Part shown: positions 7,842 through 12,454 of the stretch, one piece after another
Numbering within the stretch: position 1 is the first letter of the stretch
How the letters are laid out: the number at the start of each line of letters is the position of its first letter
Source of the DNA: Lactifluus volemus
Lineage: Eukaryota > Basidiomycota > Agaricomycetes > Russulales > Russulaceae
Direction of reading: 5' to 3'
DNA length: 12,454 bases
NCBI GenBank assembly: GCA_022376515.1
Contig: WTXI01000598.1
Location: 1 to 12,454 of the forward strand
Notes under the pieces: generated by a model
What the model was told of the DNA's origin: nothing
The model's database searches: none
What the model saw: the letters and a program-made list of their open reading frames with translations, nothing else
Made by a program: the position numbers and the translations under genes

Positions 7842-10800
7842 ATGCAAGCCCATGTGTCTCCTCCAAATTTGGACTTGCCCCTCCTACAGGGCGCAAGCCA
7901 AGTCCTCCAGGACTATTTCGCCAAGGACTCCCAGATCATTCCTGACGTAGGCGACTTACTTGTCCTTCGTAGGCCCGTTCAATGATACGCGTATGAAACA
8001 TACTTACACACACCCTGCCAGCTGGTGCATCATCATCAGCCTCTTATTCCGTCTTTCCTGACGACTATCGTGTTCCCTTTCAAAAAAGGCGGCTAATCGG
8101 AATCCCTGAGAGCTTGTTTCAATTTTACAACAGTCCGCGTTCCTCTGACTCTCCTTATTCGACGCTTACATTCACTTACAGCTACGGATGTTGTTTCGCA
8201 TATGGGGCTTCTCTCGGAAATAGAGAGGGTCTGGGTTGCAATAGACCACAAGCTTTTTCTCTGGGACTACGTAGATGGGTGTGTCGCGTCTCTTCCTACT
8301 CAAACAAAATCACCTGAAGAGTTTATCATAGCCAAGACTTGAGCTCCTTCGTGGATCAACCCGATGTCATTACCCACGTTTCCATCGTCCACCCAAAACC
8401 TGGAGTCTTCGTTGACGAGATCAATCATCTACTTGTCCTGTGCACCCCTTTAACTGTCATCCTCCTGGGAGTATCCGCGACAGACATGCTCGAACCCAGT
8501 CATAGGACTCGCAAAGAAATTAAGCTATTCGACTTGGACATGTCCGTGTCGTGCGACGTGGAGATGATATCGGTAGCTGGAACCCCAGATGGGCGAATAT
8601 TCATGGCAGGATCGCAAGATGGCCATCTCTATGAGCTGCATTACCAAGAAAAGGAAGGTTGGTTTGGTCGGCGTGTTCAGTTGATCAATCATTCTGTCGG
8701 TAGCGTTCAGAGCTTTCTTCCCCGCTTCACCGCCCCTCGCTCAGAAGGTACGCCCCGGTTATTACATTGCACAGCCATCTTATTGTATTTCAATTTCCTC
8801 ACAGATCGTGTCGTCTCCGTGGTCTCGGACCCCAGCAGAAACCTCTTCTATACGCTGACTGCGAACAGTATTATCGCCGTGTACTATCCAACAAGCAGCA
8901 GGACCGTTCAACTTTCGCAGACCATTCAAAATCTGTATAAACAGGCTCAAGACAAGGTGCCTGGTTCGCCTGCAATCACACCAAAACATTTTCATATCAT
9001 TTCTTTACACATTATCACCCAAGAAGAGACTCGTTCTGGCTTGCAGTTGATGGCTATCACCACGAACGGTGTCCGCCTATATTTTTCTACATTAGCAGGC
9101 CCATTTAGCCACTATCCTGGAAGCGATGCACAGCGAATTCAACGCCCTTTACAATTAGTTCACGTTCGCCTCCCACCAGCCAACCTTCTTCATCCTGATG
9201 AACAATCCCATCCTTATTTGTCGAGTGGCTCCGGCTATGCATCCCGTCACCCCCAAGCCCTGCCAACTTCGCGCCCATACGTCCTTTCTGGACTGGAGAA
9301 CTCGGTCCATGCTGCTGGCCTCACCATCGCTGCACATCCTGGGGACACAGAGGGCACAGATTTCCTTCTTTGCATGTCACCGGATTTGACAAGGATTGGC
9401 GCTCTCGGACAGACACCCCCACAGACTTTGCCGCTTGCAGGGCCATCATTCGGTGCTGGTGCTGCATCCCAGCGTCCACCATTGACAGAGAGAGCTGCTT
9501 TGCTTGCGATCCCGGGACGGACATGGGGTATGGCCGCTCTTCCCCGACCCAAGCATGCGATCACCATCACTAGCCCGGACTCTAACACACCGATGCCAGT
9601 TGTGACGAACGAACTGGCGTACCAGTTTCTGGAACCCACACGACAATTTTTGGTACTCACAAACGTTGGAATCACTGTATTGGCGAAACGGCGTGCCCTA
9701 GATTGGTTGCGTGACGCCCTTGAAGAGGTGCAAGCCGAAGGAAATGTTCAGCCTATTATCGATTTCAGAGATAGGTATAGTTCTGACCAATATGAATCAA
9801 GGTTGGATGTTGTCCTCATATTATGTATTCAGCTTTGGCCGAGACCAGACTTGCGCTATGCTTTTGGCCTTGGCTAGTGGAAATACGTTCCTCGAGTTTG
9901 GGGAACAACCTATCAGCGGATCAGTTGTAAATCTTGCACCTGAGCTCGCCAATGTCGCAAAACAAGCTTTCTATGACTGTGGCGAACGTCCAATGTGGGC
10001 TGAACGGATGACTTATGGTACTGGTGAGTACTTTCCCTAGCCTAGCGTGGCGTCCCCGTGCCAATAATGTGATCAGGTGACGGCTCGGGAACCGCGCTAT
10101 TCAGCGGAAGGAGGGAAGGATTCTCTTTGTATTTCTCAAGGTTGGTGCGGCCAATTTGGAAGGGCAAGTTAATAAAACCGGGGTACGCATCAAATTCATC
10201 TGCGTGACATCACACAAACTCCTTTTTTAGTGCACCAGGACCGCAGTCCAACATACCTGAAGAAATCCTGCTCATGGTACAAAGAAATCTTGTTTCTCTA
10301 CATAGTTTTCTGGAGGGAAACCCCCACCTTTTCCATTCTGCCACCGGGGATTACTCCGGTGCTCGCGCAGCGCCTGCGAGTGACCAAGAAGCATGGAAGG
10401 TCGATAATAGTATTTTTTTTTCACTCCATTCAATCATTTGACGCATTTCGTCTTTCCAGGCTGAACAAAAGTCTGTGGCAGAGTTACAGGCATTGTTGGC
10501 ACGCACGATTGAAGGGGTTTCTTTCTTTCTCCTGCTAATCGACCATCACATTGGCGAACTCATTGGCCAGTGGGTATCCTCCTCTGCCCTCGTTGACTAC
10601 GTGATTGACAAATTCATCGACAGAACCGACACCGCCACTCAGAAACTCATCCATTCCATGACATTTGAAGAGCTCATCACTGGGCAGAATGGAGTAGCTG
10701 CTTCGAGAGGGCTCGTGAACGTGATCATCGACCAACAAATAGGCCAGCAGATTGCGGTAAGCAACATAGCACGACTAGGGCTTGTTAAGTTTGCCTTACG

Positions 10801-12454
10801 TATGTACTAGGTCGACACTATCAGCGACATTCTACAAACGCGCTGCGGATCATTTTGCAGTACGGACGACGTGATGCTTTACAAGGTTCGAATATCGTTA
10901 CTCTTCCCTGGCAGTTGCTGAGTATGTTTCGTGCAGGCTAAGGAAAGCATACGGAGAGCTGTAGAGTGCCGTAATCCACAGGAGCGTCAAGGCTATCTCG
11001 GTGAATCATTGAGGTGCCTCTGTCGACTGACTGGTACTGCCTGAGGTTGACTATATATCCTCCAGGTTGTTCATAAAGGGCGCACGCATCATGGAGTTTG
11101 ATAAGCTACGAGAAATCATCGGAGACTACCAGCAACTGGATTTTGCGAAAGGCGCCATTGAACTCCCATTACACTGCGCCGACGCATTGGACAGCGACGG
11201 CCTGGGAAAGGAGTTCTGGCAGATAGTCCCATTGCCAGACCCTTCCGGTAGCGCCAATGCATCTAATGACCCTCGAAAATCTGCTTGGGACCGGCGTGCT
11301 CATTGTTATGATCTGATTCTTGATTCGCTCGAAGCCTTTGAAAATAGGGCTACATCTGGAACCGGTGATGATGCTGCAGAGCAAGTGCGGGCCCATGCTT
11401 ATGAGCTGGCATTTGCAAGCACCGACGAGATTTTCCATTCACGATTATACGAGTGGCTGATCTCGAGAAATCTGGCTGATGAGTTACTTGAGGTGCGCTA
11501 GACTTAGCCTTCGGAATGTCTAGGTCTGAATTCTTCAACTTTCTACAGATGCGTCCCGCCTACCTTCAGGCTTATCTCCAACGCGAGCCGAGAACGCTAG
11601 ATAAATATCAGCTCCTCTGGCAGTTCTATGTCAAAGATGGCCAACCCCTCCGGGCGGCCGAAGTGCTGGCTACCTTGGCAGAATCATCTGAGTACGCAAC
11701 GCCGATGACTCGAGCTACCATATCTCTCAACGTCTTTCAGATTCCCACTGTCATTATCCCAACGGATAGAGTACTTGACGCTCGCTGTTGGCAATGCGAA
11801 GGCCATCCCGTGTCGGCTGGCGGCAAACACGAGTCTGCCATTGCCTTCTTAACAGATCTCGAGGAGAAATTAGATGTTTCTCAAGTGCAGCTTGAGATAT
11901 TCCATACGCTGTCGCCTCGTCTTCAGTCCCAGCCATCCGATTCGGACTTGAGGGAGAAGGTAGACCTTCTTGGAAGAGGGTTGTTCAGTATCACAGAAGT
12001 TCGTGCTGTCATCCATCCTTGCAGCGTTTATTGACCAGTCATCGTAACGCAGCCTACCAAGTGTATGCTGACCCATACGACCTTTTGACGATCAAACTAT
12101 TGGCTCTGCATGTATCCCAACACCAGAGAAACACTCGTCAAAGACATCTGGGATCGTATTTTCCATGAGGGTACGTCGATTTCGTGCGATGAGGAAGTCG
12201 GACTTTTGTGTTGAACGCTAGGACAGCTGTCCAGGGTGTCCCCATTGCCGAAGCTTTGGATCGCATTGAAGGGACAATTGTCCCGCTTGGTCAACGGTTC
12301 CATGGCTCAGATTCAAGCTTTCCATTCAGTTCGTGCAAGTGCTCCTACTACCAACAATCACTAACACTCGGATGGACAGAGCATATCGCTCGCCTTTTAG
12401 TCGAGTTTCAGTTAGCGAACACAGACATTGTGCCACCTAGTGGGCTGGGCTGGT
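7842..12454 (+). CDS. NUP170: Nup155/Nup157/Nup170 family inner-ring nucleoporin (3' end missing; two apparent frameshifts)
   Basis: Exons are 7842-7968, 8022-8132, 8182-8278, 8332-8747, 8805-9774, 9833-10023, 10077-10182, 10231-10399, 10460-10569, 10624-10756, 10811-10885, 10937-11013, 11066-11492, 11549-11691, 11741-12002, 12053-12170, 12227-12328 and 12380 to the edge. About 1236 codons are present; family members have about 1390-1500, so the C-terminus is missing. The N-terminal beta-propeller (about 60-500) includes VFPDDYRVPFQKRRLIGIPE, MGLLSEIERVWVAID, LFLWDYVDGQDLSSF, GRIFMAGSQDGHLYELHYQ and GVRLYFSTL. The alpha-solenoid includes FGRDQTCAMLLALASG, LTFEELIT-like MTFEELITG, SFCSTDDVMLYKAKE, FIKGARIMEFDKLREI and RLYEWLISRNLADELLE. 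The family is a scaffold of the inner ring of the nuclear pore and contacts the pore membrane. Exons 1-14 join in phase. In exons 15 and 16 the conserved frame breaks (near 11807-11811 and 12121-12130). The start at 7842 is the only in-frame ATG after the mad2 start. Confidence 0.92.
11805..11812 (+). other. apparent 1-base deletion in NUP170 exon 15
   Basis: The frame reads IEYLTLAVGNAKAIP up to CCG (11808-11810) and then runs into a stop TAA at 11850-11852. The family continuation, PVSAGGKHESAIAFLTDLEE, is one frame away. One extra C in the CCC run after ATC would join them. No intron fits. Confidence 0.8.
12119..12132 (+). other. apparent second frame break in NUP170 exon 16
   Basis: LLALHVSQHQ is in one frame and ETLVKDIWDRIFHE, which joins exon 17 in phase, is in another. 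One extra base, or two missing, around CACCAGAGAAAC would reconcile them. As it stands the frame stops at TGA before the exon end. Confidence 0.7.

Noticed and set aside
9247..9675. 142-codon minus-strand open frame
   Set aside because: Antisense shadow of NUP170 exon 5; no recognisable motif.
1..12454. tRNA, rRNA, CRISPR array, prokaryotic operon or viral insertion
   Set aside because: No cloverleaf-like stretch, spaced direct repeats, Shine-Dalgarno-led operon or viral hallmark gene was seen on either strand.

Overview
This is a fungal nuclear window, most likely from a basidiomycete (probably an agaricomycete). The evidence is about 40 GT-AG introns of only 46-74 bp, compact gene spacing, and proteins of typical basidiomycete character. 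Every gene is heavily split, so single open frames understate them. I rebuilt the exons by eye from splice signals, codon phase and remembered family conservation; no alignment was run.

Layout. (1) 1-640, minus: 5' part of a conserved-looking protein I cannot name, running off the left edge. (2) 641-1420: gene-poor stretch with a 325-bp MITE-like element (perfect 45-bp terminal inverted repeats, TA duplication) and a split inverted repeat in the presumed 3' region of the next gene. (3) 1421-4209, minus: complete 9-exon TAF5 (TFIID/SAGA-type WD40 subunit), 786 aa, all phases closed. (4) 4351-6415, minus: 8-exon NADPH oxidase of the NoxA type. It is intact except for an apparent one-base loss that replaces the conserved C-terminal tail. 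(5) 6736-7578, minus: complete 5-exon MAD2 spindle-checkpoint HORMA protein, 211 aa, with a 20-nt microexon. (6) 7842-12454, plus: at least 18 exons of the Nup155/Nup157/Nup170 inner-ring nucleoporin, running off the right edge. It carries two apparent frameshifts in its last third.

How they fit together. TAF5, mad2 and NUP170 are housekeeping nuclear genes (transcription initiation, mitotic checkpoint, nuclear pore). Each of their three promoters carries the same ordered, same-orientation pair of motifs, CACGTGG then AACGCGT. The spacer is 7 nt in TAF5 and NUP170 and 17 nt in mad2, a difference close to one helical turn. The noxA promoter lacks it. mad2 and NUP170 are divergent and share a 263-bp promoter. 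In budding yeast, Mad1-Mad2 docks at the Nup170/Nup53 part of the pore, so the pairing may be functional.

I see no exotic defence, viral or mobile system beyond the MITE. The most interesting signals are the composite promoter module, the MITE between the unnamed gene and E-boxes like those in the module, and the three single-gene frame breaks, which may be assembly indels or real lesions.
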